Part shown: one piece after another, positions 19,260-28,014 of the stretch
Layout of the letters: every line of letters begins with the position of its first letter
How positions within the stretch are numbered: the first letter of the stretch is position 1
Assembly: GCA_963814985.1 (NCBI GenBank)
Contig: CAWFFV010000025.1
Span: 93,042-157,041 of the forward strand
Reading direction: 5' to 3'
DNA: 64,000 nucleotides
Source of the DNA: CAWFFV01 sp963814985
GTDB lineage: Bacteria > Chloroflexota > Ktedonobacteria > Ktedonobacterales > Ktedonobacteraceae
Position numbers and translations under genes: made by a program
The notes under the pieces: model-generated
What the model was told of the DNA's origin: nothing
The model's database searches: none
Seen by the model: only the letters and a program-made list of their open reading frames with translations

Positions 19260-21533
19260 ATGCTAAAGTTCATAGAACGTAGGATCACTCTACAATTGTT
19301 TGTCTTCTACAGTTTATTCGTCATACCACTCCTTTTAGGAGGTATAGAGTTATATTTGTTTCAGCTTGATGCCTTACAACAAAGTGCCCAGCAAACAGAT
19401 TCAACTTTCACGCAAGCTATTGCGCTTGACGTTGAGTCCGATCTCCATGTTATCACAGCACAAGATCTGGCTCTAGCCAGAAGTGAGGCTGCAAGCCAAT
19501 TAAACCTGCGTCAACTCGCCTCTATCTTTGCCACCGACCATCTCTCTCATCCTGACATCGGCCTCTATTTTGTCTGTAATCCATCCGGTCAAATGCTGCT
19601 GCAATACCCATCCAGCCAAAGTGAGTTCAGTCAGTATTGCCATACCAGCGATTATTTACAGGAAGCACTCAAAAGTGATCAGGTTGCTATTTCTCCTGAG
19701 CAAAAAAGCGTGACGACAAATACACATGTTGTCGCTATTGCCTCTCGGATTACCGATGCCAACCATCACATTCTTGGCGTCATGGTCATTTACTGGTCCT
19801 TAGACCAACTTGCAACTCATCTTATGGTTGTACGGCAGCAATTTACGAATAACAACGAGGGTAGTATCTGGGTCGTAGATGAGAATGGCCAACCTCTGGC
19901 CACTACCGCAGGTAATTCCTTGAAAAGTAACCTGCTTAACACGTTGCCGGGTCTGAATAACGCTCTGAAGGGAAAATTGGGGAATCAGGTTGCTCATGAG
20001 CAGAACCACGACTGGTTTTATAGTTATGTCCAGGTGGCCGGAACCCATTGGGCTGTGGTCATACAACATCCGAAAGAGATCATCTTTGCTACGGTAATTA
20101 GTTTTCAGAATAGCTTGATTGTGGCATTGTTCATGCTAACCCTCGGCGCAAGCTGTTTCTGGTTTGCAATGCATGGTTGGGTGGTCGCACCACTTTCTAG
20201 ATTAGCAGAGGCAGTTCCCAGGATCAAACCGGATCAAACGGTGAGGGTCACGGATGAAGAAATCTTTGTCAGGGAGCGCCAGAGAGTTGATGAGATTGGA
20301 CAATTAATCGCTGCTTTCTCGACGATGGAAGACGAGATACATACTCTTTTTCGCAAAAGTGACGAGAAGAGCCAGGCTCGTTTACATACCCTGGATGTGA
20401 TCATGCGTAGTATGGCTGAGGGAGTGCTCCTGGAACGTCCAGATGGACAGACTGTGTATGTTAACCAGAGTTTTTGTCAAATGGTTGGTATCTCACCACC
20501 AGACGGCATTCTGGATCTAGATTCCTTTACTGATAGCCATTTATCAGAGAAACTATTGGAACTTATCGAAGATCCTGAATCCTATCAGAAAGCCATTTGT
20601 CGAGCCGAGGATGGAGAGAAATCGCAGGTCGTAGAGTTTCAACTTCGTGGCTACTATAATCAAGTTGGTCAACTGGTGCTGGCACGACGTGACATACGTG
20701 TACGCCTTTTTTCTGTATGTGATCTGACAGGTCAGACGATTGGACGTGGCAAGGTTTTCCATGATGTGACGCGGTACAATGAGGCTGAACGAGTCAAGAA
20801 GAATTTGCTAGCAATTGTCTCTCATGAACTGCGCACGCCTCTGACTGCTATCAAGGGATATGCAAGCAGTCTTCTGGAAGATGATGTTGAGCTGGACGAC
20901 ATATTACAAAAAGACTTTCTGCGACGCATTGTCGGAGAGAGTGATCGGATGGCTCTCCTTATCACAAGCCTTCTTGAAATGTCACAGCTTGAAGCAGGAA
21001 CCCTCAAACTTTACCCAGGCTTTCATTCCCTGAACTCACTGCTTGAAGCGGTTGTGCTGGCTGATGAGCGAGACCATATACGAGTGGATTTGTCTGATGA
21101 GTTACCGCTCTTGTTTGTTGATAGGCGACGTATTGAGATTGTATTACGCAATTTATTGGAAAATGCTCGACGCTATGCCGGAGCCGATGCATTGATCGAG
21201 ATTTCCGCCAGATGCGAGCTGGATCAAACAGCTAGCGCTCCTGGTCTTTATCTGAGTGTCGCAGACAATGGAGCAGGGATACCATCCCACCTGACTGAGC
21301 GAATTTTCGATCATTTCTACCAGGTAGACAGCGGTCGAGAACGCGGTAGTAGTGGAGTGGGATTGGGACTGGCCATTTGTCGTGGTTTTGTTGGCGCTCA
21401 TGGAGGGCGGATATGGGCCGAGAACCGAAGTCAGGGGGGGACAGGGGCAATCTTTCATATCTGGCTACCAGCAAAGTTGCTGCGCAAACGTGACTCTTCG
21501 TTGGATATGTTTCAGATAAACAGCGCACCGTGA
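19260..21533 (+). CDS. Sensor histidine kinase with extracellular Cache-like, HAMP and PAS domains
   Basis: A 757-residue membrane kinase. TM1 at about residues 12-32, a periplasmic double-Cache-like sensor (about 33-275, with DIGLYFVCNPSGQMLLQYP), TM2 around 276-305 (SLIVALFMLTLGASCFWFAM), HAMP (about 306-365), a PAS segment (about 375-500, starting VIMRSMAEGVLLERPDG), HisKA with SHELRTPLTAIKGY, and HATPase_c with LRNLLENARRYA, DNGAGIP and GVGLGLAICRGFVGAHGG. It probably senses a small extracellular ligand and phosphorylates the OmpR-type regulator encoded 22 bases downstream. Two MHS transporter genes flank the pair, suggesting an organic-acid signal. Confidence 0.9.
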   Translation: MLKFIERRITLQLFVFYSLFVIPLLLGGIELYLFQLDALQQSAQQTDSTFTQAIALDVESDLHVITAQDLALARSEAASQLNLRQLASIFATDHLSHPDIGLYFVCNPSGQMLLQYPSSQSEFSQYCHTSDYLQEALKSDQVAISPEQKSVTTNTHVVAIASRITDANHHILGVMVIYWSLDQLATHLMVVRQQFTNNNEGSIWVVDENGQPLATTAGNSLKSNLLNTLPGLNNALKGKLGNQVAHEQNHDWFYSYVQVAGTHWAVVIQHPKEIIFATVISFQNSLIVALFMLTLGASCFWFAMHGWVVAPLSRLAEAVPRIKPDQTVRVTDEEIFVRERQRVDEIGQLIAAFSTMEDEIHTLFRKSDEKSQARLHTLDVIMRSMAEGVLLERPDGQTVYVNQSFCQMVGISPPDGILDLDSFTDSHLSEKLLELIEDPESYQKAICRAEDGEKSQVVEFQLRGYYNQVGQLVLARRDIRVRLFSVCDLTGQTIGRGKVFHDVTRYNEAERVKKNLLAIVSHELRTPLTAIKGYASSLLEDDVELDDILQKDFLRRIVGESDRMALLITSLLEMSQLEAGTLKLYPGFHSLNSLLEAVVLADERDHIRVDLSDELPLLFVDRRRIEIVLRNLLENARRYAGADALIEISARCELDQTASAPGLYLSVADNGAGIPSHLTERIFDHFYQVDSGRERGSSGVGLGLAICRGFVGAHGGRIWAENRSQGGTGAIFHIWLPAKLLRKRDSSLDMFQINSAP

Positions 21534-21555
21534 GCGCTACGGAAGGAGTCATCAT

Positions 21556-22248
21556 ATGCCTTATGAAAAACACATTTTAGTTGTAGACGATGAGCCAAGC
21601 ATTCAAGATTTTATCCGCCGAAATCTGGAACTGCGATCTTTTAAGGTATCGCTTGCAAGTAATGGTTTGGAAGCATTGGCATTGTTTGATCAAGCCAACT
21701 ATATCCTGGTAATCCTGGATATCATGATGCCTAAGATGGATGGGTTAGAGGTGTGTCGTCGTATCAGACAGACCAGTACCGTTCCGATTCTTATCCTCAC
21801 TGCACTTGGGGAAGAGACCGATAAAATAGCCGCCCTGGACCAGGGAGCAGATGACTATTTGACAAAGCCTTTTGGTGTTGGTGAGCTATTAGCGCGAGTG
21901 CGAGCAATACTACGTCGCAACCATTGGGCCGAGGCCCCTCCTTCCATCGCGACTCAGCGTTTTGGGAATTTGGAGATTGATTTTGAGCAGCGACGTGTTT
22001 GGCGTGAGAGTGAACTGGTTAAACTCTCTCCCACAGAGTTTGATTTGCTACAGGCGTTGGCATTACATCCAGGAAAGATTTTTACGCACGAGGCTTTGCT
22101 CAGACGCGTTTGGGGTCCAGAATACAGTCGGGAGTCTGAATATTTGCGAGTCTATATTGGACGACTGAGACGCAAACTTGAGGTTGATCCCACCAGACCA
22201 GCCCATCTCATGACCGAACCAGGAGTAGGATACTATCTCGTCCGCTAA
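21556..22248 (+). CDS. OmpR/KdpE-type response regulator
   Basis: A 230-residue regulator after GGAAGGAG. The receiver has acidic pocket VVDDEPS, phospho-acceptor Asp in ILVILDIMMPKMDG, Thr in PILILTALGEE and Lys in YLTKPFGVGELLARVRA. The C-terminal winged helix shows LSPTEFDLLQALALHPGKIF, LLRRVWGPEY and YLRVYIGRLRRKLE. It forms a pair with the kinase upstream and likely regulates the MHS transporter that starts 360 bases downstream, or its divergent paralogue. Confidence 0.93.
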   Translation: MPYEKHILVVDDEPSIQDFIRRNLELRSFKVSLASNGLEALALFDQANYILVILDIMMPKMDGLEVCRRIRQTSTVPILILTALGEETDKIAALDQGADDYLTKPFGVGELLARVRAILRRNHWAEAPPSIATQRFGNLEIDFEQRRVWRESELVKLSPTEFDLLQALALHPGKIFTHEALLRRVWGPEYSRESEYLRVYIGRLRRKLEVDPTRPAHLMTEPGVGYYLVR

Positions 22249-22270
22249 AGATTCTGTTTCGCCGCTCATA

Positions 22271-22332
22271 TTTTTCCTGATTCCTCGCCACTTGCGAGCC
22301 ACCGCAAGTGGCGAGGAGATCTGAGGCGTTAC
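22271..22332. repeat. Family A fragment without the long central palindrome
   Basis: TTTTTCCTGATTCCTCGCCA at the left and ATCTGAGGCGTTAC at the right are family A flanks. Between them CCTCGCCACTTGCG (22283-22296) pairs perfectly with 22303-22316 to make a single 14-bp stem. It may also terminate the response-regulator transcript. The remaining gap to 22607 has no other clear feature. Confidence 0.65.
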
Positions 22333-22607
22333 AATGTTTATACACTTGTTTATATCCCCATCCACTCCGTTTACGAGGTATTTACGAAACTCACCTTATA
22401 ATAAACACATCCACTTACGTATTCTGTATAAGCAGAAGGTACGCAGTTTAACGACATTCCATCTCTACTTTCAATGACGAGAAAGGAGAAATGCAACGAT
22501 CACTGCACGTTTTTCCAGCAACACAAACGTCTGTTCCCCTTCATCACCGCGTGTCCACACAGCATGTTTCGTATTTATCAATTCATGAAACGGTACAGGA
22601 GGATACC

Positions 22608-23915
22608 ATGGCATCTATTGCAACTTCAACGTCAGAAGTAACGACCCGGCGAATGCTCCCCATTATCTTTGCCAGTACGCTTGGTACTGCCATCGAATGG
22701 TATGATTTCTTTTTGTATGGCACCACTGCCGCCCTCGTTTTTCCAAAACTCTTCTTTCCTACGTTCAACAGTTTTGTTGGTACCATCCTCTCGCTTACGA
22801 CCTTTTTGGTTGGTTTCATTGCACGTCCGCTCGGCGGTGCTTTCTTCGGACACTTCGGTGATCGTATTGGACGCAAGTCAACGCTTGTCGCGACCTTGTT
22901 ACTTATGGGCGTCTCCACCGTTCTGGTTGGCCTTGTGCCAGGATATACCGTCATCGGTGTCGCTGCACCTTTACTGATCTCACTGCTACGCTTTTGTCAG
23001 GGACTCGGTGTTGGCGGTGAATGGGGTGGCTCAGTTTTGCTGGTCATGGAGCACGCGCATTCAAACCGTCGCGGTTTCTGGGCGAGTTGGGCGCAAGTAG
23101 GAGCTGTAATCGGTTTGTTACTTTCTGCGGTGATGGTGGCTATTTTTTCAGCCATCTCCGGAAACCAGTTCGACACCTGGGGTTGGCGTGTTCCATTCCT
23201 TTTCAGTATCGTCTTGATCCTCATTGGACTCTTTATTCGTCTGCGGATCGCAGAAACACCTCTTTTCGCCAAGGTCAAGGTGGAAAAACAAGAGGCCAAG
23301 GCCCCAATTATTGAAGTGTTCAGGCTTCACGGAAAAGAAGTTTTCCTCACCGCAGGCGCTCGTTTCGTAGAACAGGCTCCATTTTATCTCTTTGCAACAT
23401 TTGTGCTTGTCTATGGAGTAGAGCAACTGCACCTGAGCAAGCAGCTAGTCCTTTCCGGGATCTATATCGCTGCCATCATAGCCTGCTTTACCAACCCGCT
23501 GTTTGCCCATCTCTCCGATGGCTTCGGGCGCAAACGCTGGTACTTGATTGGCTGCGTTCTGATGATGCTCTTTGCATTTCCCTACTTCCTCTTACTCAAC
23601 AGCGGAGTAGGTTTCCTGGTTATCCTGAGTATTGCGCTCTCACTTGGGGTGTGCCATGCCTTCGTCTATGGTCCCCAGGCAGCATTAATTGCGGAACATT
23701 TCAGTACCAAGGTGCGCTATAGTGGGGCCTCTCTTGGCTACCAGCTTGCTGCCCCATTTGCTGGTGGTCTTTCGCCAATCATCGCCGTGACGTTGCTAGA
23801 AACATATCATGGCTCTTATGTCCCAGTAGCCATCTTTATCATAATCATGGCAGCCATTTCGTTCTTGTCGGTTCTCGGTCTCAGGGAAACGGCACAGGAG
23901 AGTATCGATAATTAG
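22608..23915 (+). CDS. MFS transporter, metabolite:H+ symporter (MHS) family
   Basis: A 435-residue 12-helix protein, start fixed at the ATG after ACAGGAGGATACC; an in-frame extension upstream is not supported. Marks are IEWYDFFLYGTTAALVFPKL, GGAFFGHFGDRIGRKSTLVA (the MFS loop 2-3 motif), FCQGLGVGGEWGGSVLLVME and GASLGYQLAAPFAGGLSPII. These match shikimate, alpha-ketoglutarate, citrate and proline/betaine proton symporters of the inner membrane. Its substrate is not deducible. Paralogue of the frameshifted gene at 17662-18995. Confidence 0.9.
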   Translation: MASIATSTSEVTTRRMLPIIFASTLGTAIEWYDFFLYGTTAALVFPKLFFPTFNSFVGTILSLTTFLVGFIARPLGGAFFGHFGDRIGRKSTLVATLLLMGVSTVLVGLVPGYTVIGVAAPLLISLLRFCQGLGVGGEWGGSVLLVMEHAHSNRRGFWASWAQVGAVIGLLLSAVMVAIFSAISGNQFDTWGWRVPFLFSIVLILIGLFIRLRIAETPLFAKVKVEKQEAKAPIIEVFRLHGKEVFLTAGARFVEQAPFYLFATFVLVYGVEQLHLSKQLVLSGIYIAAIIACFTNPLFAHLSDGFGRKRWYLIGCVLMMLFAFPYFLLLNSGVGFLVILSIALSLGVCHAFVYGPQAALIAEHFSTKVRYSGASLGYQLAAPFAGGLSPIIAVTLLETYHGSYVPVAIFIIIMAAISFLSVLGLRETAQESIDN

Positions 23916-23936
23916 TGTGAGGTTTCATCGCACAGG

Positions 23937-23965
23937 CAGAGCAAGAGCTAACAACTCTTGCTCTG
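23937..23965 (+). terminator. Intrinsic terminator-like hairpin after the MHS transporter
   Basis: CAGAGCAAGAG (23937-23947) pairs perfectly with CTCTTGCTCTG (23955-23965) around a 7-base loop, followed by TTCATATTT. It lies 21 bases after the stop and between convergent genes. Confidence 0.7.
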
Positions 23966-24031
23966 TTCATATTTGGAGAGATGCCGGATATGCTCATATG
24001 TTACAGTAATATCTGATGATATCGAAATTCA

Positions 24032-25501
24032 TCAGGAATTCTCTGTCACGAGTTTCTTGATATCGCCAAAGGCCCGATAGAAAGTACCTTCCGCTGCCAC
24101 GCGTACTGCGTCTACGACGTAGCGTACACCCTCTTCGCGAATATTGCGGGGAAACTGGACCTTCAAATCCGGGTCAAAACCGGGAGAGACGACGTGCATT
24201 CGTAGTCGACCCCCTTCGCTAATGCATTCAAGGATTACTCCTCGGCTGGTGTCTGATGTTGTCTCAAGGGTTGTTGGCAGTGGTGTCGCAACAATGGCTG
24301 GTGCTGTGATTTGTACTGCTTGAGGAACAAATCCCGCTTGAGCGGCCCGGATAGCTGCCTCACTTACATCAATACAGGCCAGATATCCCTCAGTGGTTAC
24401 AATGTAGAGATGGTCATGAAAAAACTGCATAGAATAAGCTGAACCACAGCCAGTTGTCATTTTCCAGAGCCGCAGGCCTGTTTCATCGAAACAATAAATT
24501 GAGGAAGAATTATCACCTGCGAAGACATATTTGCCCTGCTCGGCTGTCGCACAGGAAAAGATTGTGCCATCACAGTCATAGACAGTGCGGCGTTCACCCT
24601 GTTTGGTAAAGCTATAGACCTTCCTATCGCTGGTTCCAGCATAGACCATGGTCTCCTCTTGCCAACCAAACAACACAGCGCCATTGGTCGTCTTTTCCCA
24701 GATAGGGCAGCCATCCTGATGAGCGTACATACTTACACCATGCGAATGTCCATGATAGATACCATCTGTACCACAACGTACCATCCAGCCGCGCGAGTGG
24801 TTGGTCTCTTTGAACCATTCCGTCTCATCTTCATAGTTGATGCGCGCCACACGTCCATCGGCATCGGAGACCGCGAGAACACCTTCCCTGATATCCAGCC
24901 AGTAGATATCCACATGTTCTGCAATCTGATAAGCAACGCCACTGAGATCATACACATTACCATCGTCGGATCCAGCATAGATCCAATCATTATCGGCCAC
25001 AAGGCATTTGACCCCCTCGGGCAGACTAAATTGGGCCAGACTTTGTCCTGTGTGGTCGAGTTGAAAAATGTGACCGTCTTCATTGCCGATCCAGCAGTGA
25101 TGTTCGTTGATAAAGATGCCTAAAGCAGAACGCCCGGACGCAAATTTCCAGGCGATAGGGGCCTGTTTAGGGCGTGATCGATGATTTGTAGGAGCGTGGT
25201 TGTTGGTGTTAGGTGTATGAGAGATGGTCTGGCGACGGGTAATCGGGCGCTTTGGACGTTGGCCCATGATGGCCTGAGCAAAACCCAGGCGGCTTTTCTT
25301 GCGTGTCCTTCTTTGAGCAGCTTTCCTGGCCTGTTCATAAGTAGGATATGTCATAACCAGAGATCGTCCCTGATAGCCGATATAACCATAGCGAACAGTG
25401 ACCTGAGTATCTCTGGTCGTGACTTCATAAAACTTGTGAACTCCATTATTTGGATCTGATAGCTCAAGATACGTCTTTTCCTCAACCACAGTATTTATCA
25501 T
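24032..25501 (-). CDS. WGR-domain / beta-propeller protein
   Basis: A 489-residue protein; start at 25501 after ACAGGAGAAATTACG. Residues 1-75 are a WGR domain (KFYEVTTRDTQVTVRYGYIG, then a YPTYEQARKAAQRRTRKK helix), a module associated with nucleic acid or PARP-type proteins. A polar linker leads to repeated blades (WIGNEDGHIFQLDHTG, IYAGSDDGNVYDLSG, VYAGTSDRKVYSFTKQGE, VFAGDNSSSIYCFDETG) of a PQQ/WD-like propeller at about 130-395, and a compact C-terminal domain. No signal peptide, so probably cytoplasmic. It follows a SWIM-domain gene and a small gene on the same strand; the set recalls ternary beta-propeller systems but no MoxR or vWA gene is present. Confidence 0.75.
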   Translation of the reverse strand: MINTVVEEKTYLELSDPNNGVHKFYEVTTRDTQVTVRYGYIGYQGRSLVMTYPTYEQARKAAQRRTRKKSRLGFAQAIMGQRPKRPITRRQTISHTPNTNNHAPTNHRSRPKQAPIAWKFASGRSALGIFINEHHCWIGNEDGHIFQLDHTGQSLAQFSLPEGVKCLVADNDWIYAGSDDGNVYDLSGVAYQIAEHVDIYWLDIREGVLAVSDADGRVARINYEDETEWFKETNHSRGWMVRCGTDGIYHGHSHGVSMYAHQDGCPIWEKTTNGAVLFGWQEETMVYAGTSDRKVYSFTKQGERRTVYDCDGTIFSCATAEQGKYVFAGDNSSSIYCFDETGLRLWKMTTGCGSAYSMQFFHDHLYIVTTEGYLACIDVSEAAIRAAQAGFVPQAVQITAPAIVATPLPTTLETTSDTSRGVILECISEGGRLRMHVVSPGFDPDLKVQFPRNIREEGVRYVVDAVRVAAEGTFYRAFGDIKKLVTENS

Positions 25502-25653
25502 CGTAATTTCTCCTGTACTCATGCTATGAGTGCTGTGTAGTAAAAAGAACATTGCCACATATATTGTTGCTTATATATTCTTGCGGAGGGTGCCATTTGT
25601 GGAAATGGCTGAGAAAATCGAATCCTCAGATGAGAAGTCTCTTGAGCCGGGTT

Positions 25654-26694
25654 TTAACAAGCTGCGCGTTGCTGCCAGATTGCCGGTATTGTTTCCATCT
25701 CGTGATGATCATAGTCGTCAGAATGTGGAGGAAACACATTGTAGCTTTGGACCACTGAGAGTGCGCTGTTTTCATCCGAGATCAGGCTGAGGAAAACAGT
25801 CAACCAGTGGTCAGCTTCGGGAACGTCTTGTCCTCGTACAATACAGTAATCGTTGACGTAGCGGCTATTTTTGAACACACGCACACGCCGCTCTCGTTGT
25901 TTGGCAGGATCACGGCGCACGCGATAGACGCGTTTTTCATGAGTATAGCAAATGCTGGAAACATCGAGGTAACGTTGGCGCTCCAGTTGTCCATACAGTT
26001 CTTCACCTAGAAAGAGACGTAGCGTGTTTTCTGCTCGCTGCTTTGGTGTAAAACCGTCTCCCAGGTTTACCTGATCACCCACACGCAGGATATCACCAAG
26101 CCCAATACGTGGTGTTCCTGATCTGGCGCGGTGAGACACTTTAAAATGCTCAGGAGGTTGTCCTGCCATGGCGAAGCCCGCAACGCGAGCGACTTCAGCA
26201 GCGATAGCATACCCGGCCCAACCTGCGACCCCTGCTACCATACTTTGCTGTGTTGGGTGATAGCGTTCAGCGAAGGCTACCAGCCCTGTTGCGATTCCCC
26301 CATTGCCTGTGGCAAGGCGTAACAGGATGAACTGGTAAGGTTTGTTATCCAGAGTGCTGCGACGCTGCTCAATGGACCATGTACCTCCCAGTCCAGGCCA
26401 TTGTTGGCGTGTAGCTTGTATCAGTAGATGCTGCTTGGCGGCAGCACCACTCACACTTCCTCTGTTGGGAACTGGCTGTTGTGAAGTTGTCAGTAATTGT
26501 GCAAGGCGTGTATGTTTGCAAGAGCGCACGGTACTTTGTGTACTGCCATCCTGGTTGAATGTCCAGGATGGGCAATCACATGATAAGTCGCCTGTGCGCC
26601 GCTCTGCCAGGACACGATACCAGGAATTGGCTCGTGAGGCCGACTCAATAGCCATTACAAGGCTATAGTCGCCATTAGCAAGGCTGCGTGGCAT
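25654..26694 (-). CDS. SWIM zinc-finger protein, unknown function
   Basis: A 346-residue protein starting at 26694 after GAGGGAGGA. Near residues 42-63 a CDCPSW...SCKHT arrangement (CxC followed by CxH) matches a SWIM zinc finger, a DNA- or protein-binding element. The central part (about 130-200) is Ala/Gly-rich, with AGVAGWAGYAIAAEVARVAG, then basic ERQRYLDVSSICYTHEKRVY and YVNDYCIVRGQDVPEADHWL. There is no transmembrane-like stretch long enough to be convincing. It lies between the WGR gene (152 bases downstream) and a small gene (42 bases upstream), all on the minus strand, so an operon is likely. Confidence 0.65.
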   Translation of the reverse strand: MPRSLANGDYSLVMAIESASRANSWYRVLAERRTGDLSCDCPSWTFNQDGSTQSTVRSCKHTRLAQLLTTSQQPVPNRGSVSGAAAKQHLLIQATRQQWPGLGGTWSIEQRRSTLDNKPYQFILLRLATGNGGIATGLVAFAERYHPTQQSMVAGVAGWAGYAIAAEVARVAGFAMAGQPPEHFKVSHRARSGTPRIGLGDILRVGDQVNLGDGFTPKQRAENTLRLFLGEELYGQLERQRYLDVSSICYTHEKRVYRVRRDPAKQRERRVRVFKNSRYVNDYCIVRGQDVPEADHWLTVFLSLISDENSALSVVQSYNVFPPHSDDYDHHEMETIPAIWQQRAAC

Positions 26695-26736
26695 AACAAA
26701 ATCCTCCCTCATTTATTTGAAAAATCCGCGCTGGGT

Positions 26737-27105
26737 TTAGCCCCCTCTGGTGAGGCTGAGAACCAGAATATTTTCCTGTTTGGGGTCGAATTCTCGTACT
26801 GGGACGGGGGACGGGGCTATGCCTCCCTGCGCCGGTTGTGTTGCCATCACTGGACGACTATTTGCTCTGGCCGCTGCGACTACTTCTTGCGCGACACCAA
26901 TGGCCCAGCGCTCATCAGCTTCCAGTGTATCCAGAGCTGCAAGCAATTCGATACGTGGAAATGTGAGGGGAGCGTCACCAGACTTACCAAAGATACGTAC
27001 TGTGCCAATACCCAGCACAGCCGAGCTAAAATTACCTTGCGTACATCGTGTTTGCCACCGGCGTCGTAGAGCTTCCTGGCTAACAGATCGGTTGGTGGTA
27101 GTCAT
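26737..27105 (-). CDS. Hypothetical protein, 122 residues, first gene of SWIM/WGR set
   Basis: Starts after AGAAGGAGAAGAAC. Composition is ordinary, with a helical middle (IELLAALDTLEADERWAIGVAQEVVAAA, written here only in part as LEADERWAIGVAQEVV) and a Pro-rich tail. No known motif seen. It is close upstream of the SWIM gene and is probably cotranscribed. The 27106-27307 region upstream is a divergent intergenic space shared with the GtrA gene. Confidence 0.6.
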   Translation of the reverse strand: MTTTNRSVSQEALRRRWQTRCTQGNFSSAVLGIGTVRIFGKSGDAPLTFPRIELLAALDTLEADERWAIGVAQEVVAAARANSRPVMATQPAQGGIAPSPVPVREFDPKQENILVLSLTRGG

Positions 27106-27307
27106 GTTCTTCTCCTTCTGCCGTAACCTGTTCTGTGAGGTGCTTCTGTTTTCTCATCCTCACATCAAACTTATTCTTTTTGTTTGTCAGCAGATCGGAA
27201 GTTGAAGGTGGTACTCTCCTCTTTCTTGTTACTCTTGATTTTTGCTGGTCGTCATGAACGTTGGAAAGAAGACTTGAACGTAAAAATATATGGAGATATA
27301 ACCTTCG

Positions 27308-27901
27308 ATGACGCAAAGCAATTTGGAAGTTTCAGAACCATTAGATGTGTCAGTGATGACGCCGTCGCCTGTATCAAATGTGCAGGACACAGAAGCCTCA
27401 CCCAGCTTGCCCAGCTATCGCCCAACGGCATGGGCTGCTGTCAATCATGTGCTTGATACCATTGACCATATGTCAGGTGGGCGTGCAGGTTGGTTTCAGC
27501 GTTTCTTCACCTATCTGTTTATTGGTGGAGCCGCATCACTTGTCAATCTGGCCGTTTTCTACCTGGTAGATTATCGTCTCGGGTTGCCCGTCAATGGGGT
27601 GGTGCATAATATCATTGCCTCAGTACTCGCCTGTGAAATTTCGATTATGGCAAATTTTATTCCCAATGACCGTTTTACCTTTAGAGGTCTACCTGGATAT
27701 GAGCGGTCCTGGTGGCAACGTTGTATGCGTTTCCATATTACTTCTCTTAGTGGAAGTATTCTGACGTTTCTGATTCAATTTGCCTTTAGTTATGTGGGAC
27801 ATGTACCCCCGATTTTCGCTCAGGCGGCTGCCTTGATTCTCGTGCTGTTCTACAATTTCTCATTTCACCATATCTTTACTTACCGCCGTGTAAAGCATTA
27901 G
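27308..27901 (+). CDS. GtrA-family membrane protein
   Basis: A 197-residue protein with about 60 polar N-terminal residues and then four hydrophobic helices: LFIGGAASLVNLAVFYLVDY, the segment around IIASVLACEISIMANFIPND, RFHITSLSGSILTFLIQFAF and AAALILVLFYNFSFHHIFTY. The pattern and NFIPNDRFTF near helix 2 are typical of GtrA/DPMS-like proteins, thought to flip or support polyprenyl-linked sugars in the inner membrane. No glycosyltransferase is next to it. The start has a weak GGAGATA ribosome site. Confidence 0.82.
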   Translation: MTQSNLEVSEPLDVSVMTPSPVSNVQDTEASPSLPSYRPTAWAAVNHVLDTIDHMSGGRAGWFQRFFTYLFIGGAASLVNLAVFYLVDYRLGLPVNGVVHNIIASVLACEISIMANFIPNDRFTFRGLPGYERSWWQRCMRFHITSLSGSILTFLIQFAFSYVGHVPPIFAQAAALILVLFYNFSFHHIFTYRRVKH

Positions 27902-27907
27902 GGTGTA

Positions 27908-28014
27908 GTAACTCTTCAGGTCTTCTGGCTCACTCTAGTTTGATGTGGATGGCAGGGTTTGCGGTCTGAGACCGCAAACCCTGCCATCCACATCAAACCG
28001 CTCGCACCCCTTGT
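27908..28014. repeat. Family A palindromic repeat, copy 4
   Basis: Left end GTAACTCTTCAGG; then a perfect 30-bp inverted repeat (arms 27938-27967 and 27969-27998, beginning GTTTGATGTGGATGG, tip TTTGCGGTCT). The right half ends against the stop codon of the convergent glucan phosphorylase gene, so the right family end is lost. It may serve as a terminator for both genes. Confidence 0.82.

Noticed and set aside
24659..25123. 154-residue plus-strand frame
   Set aside because: It is antisense to the WGR/propeller gene, whose frame has the domains and ribosome site.
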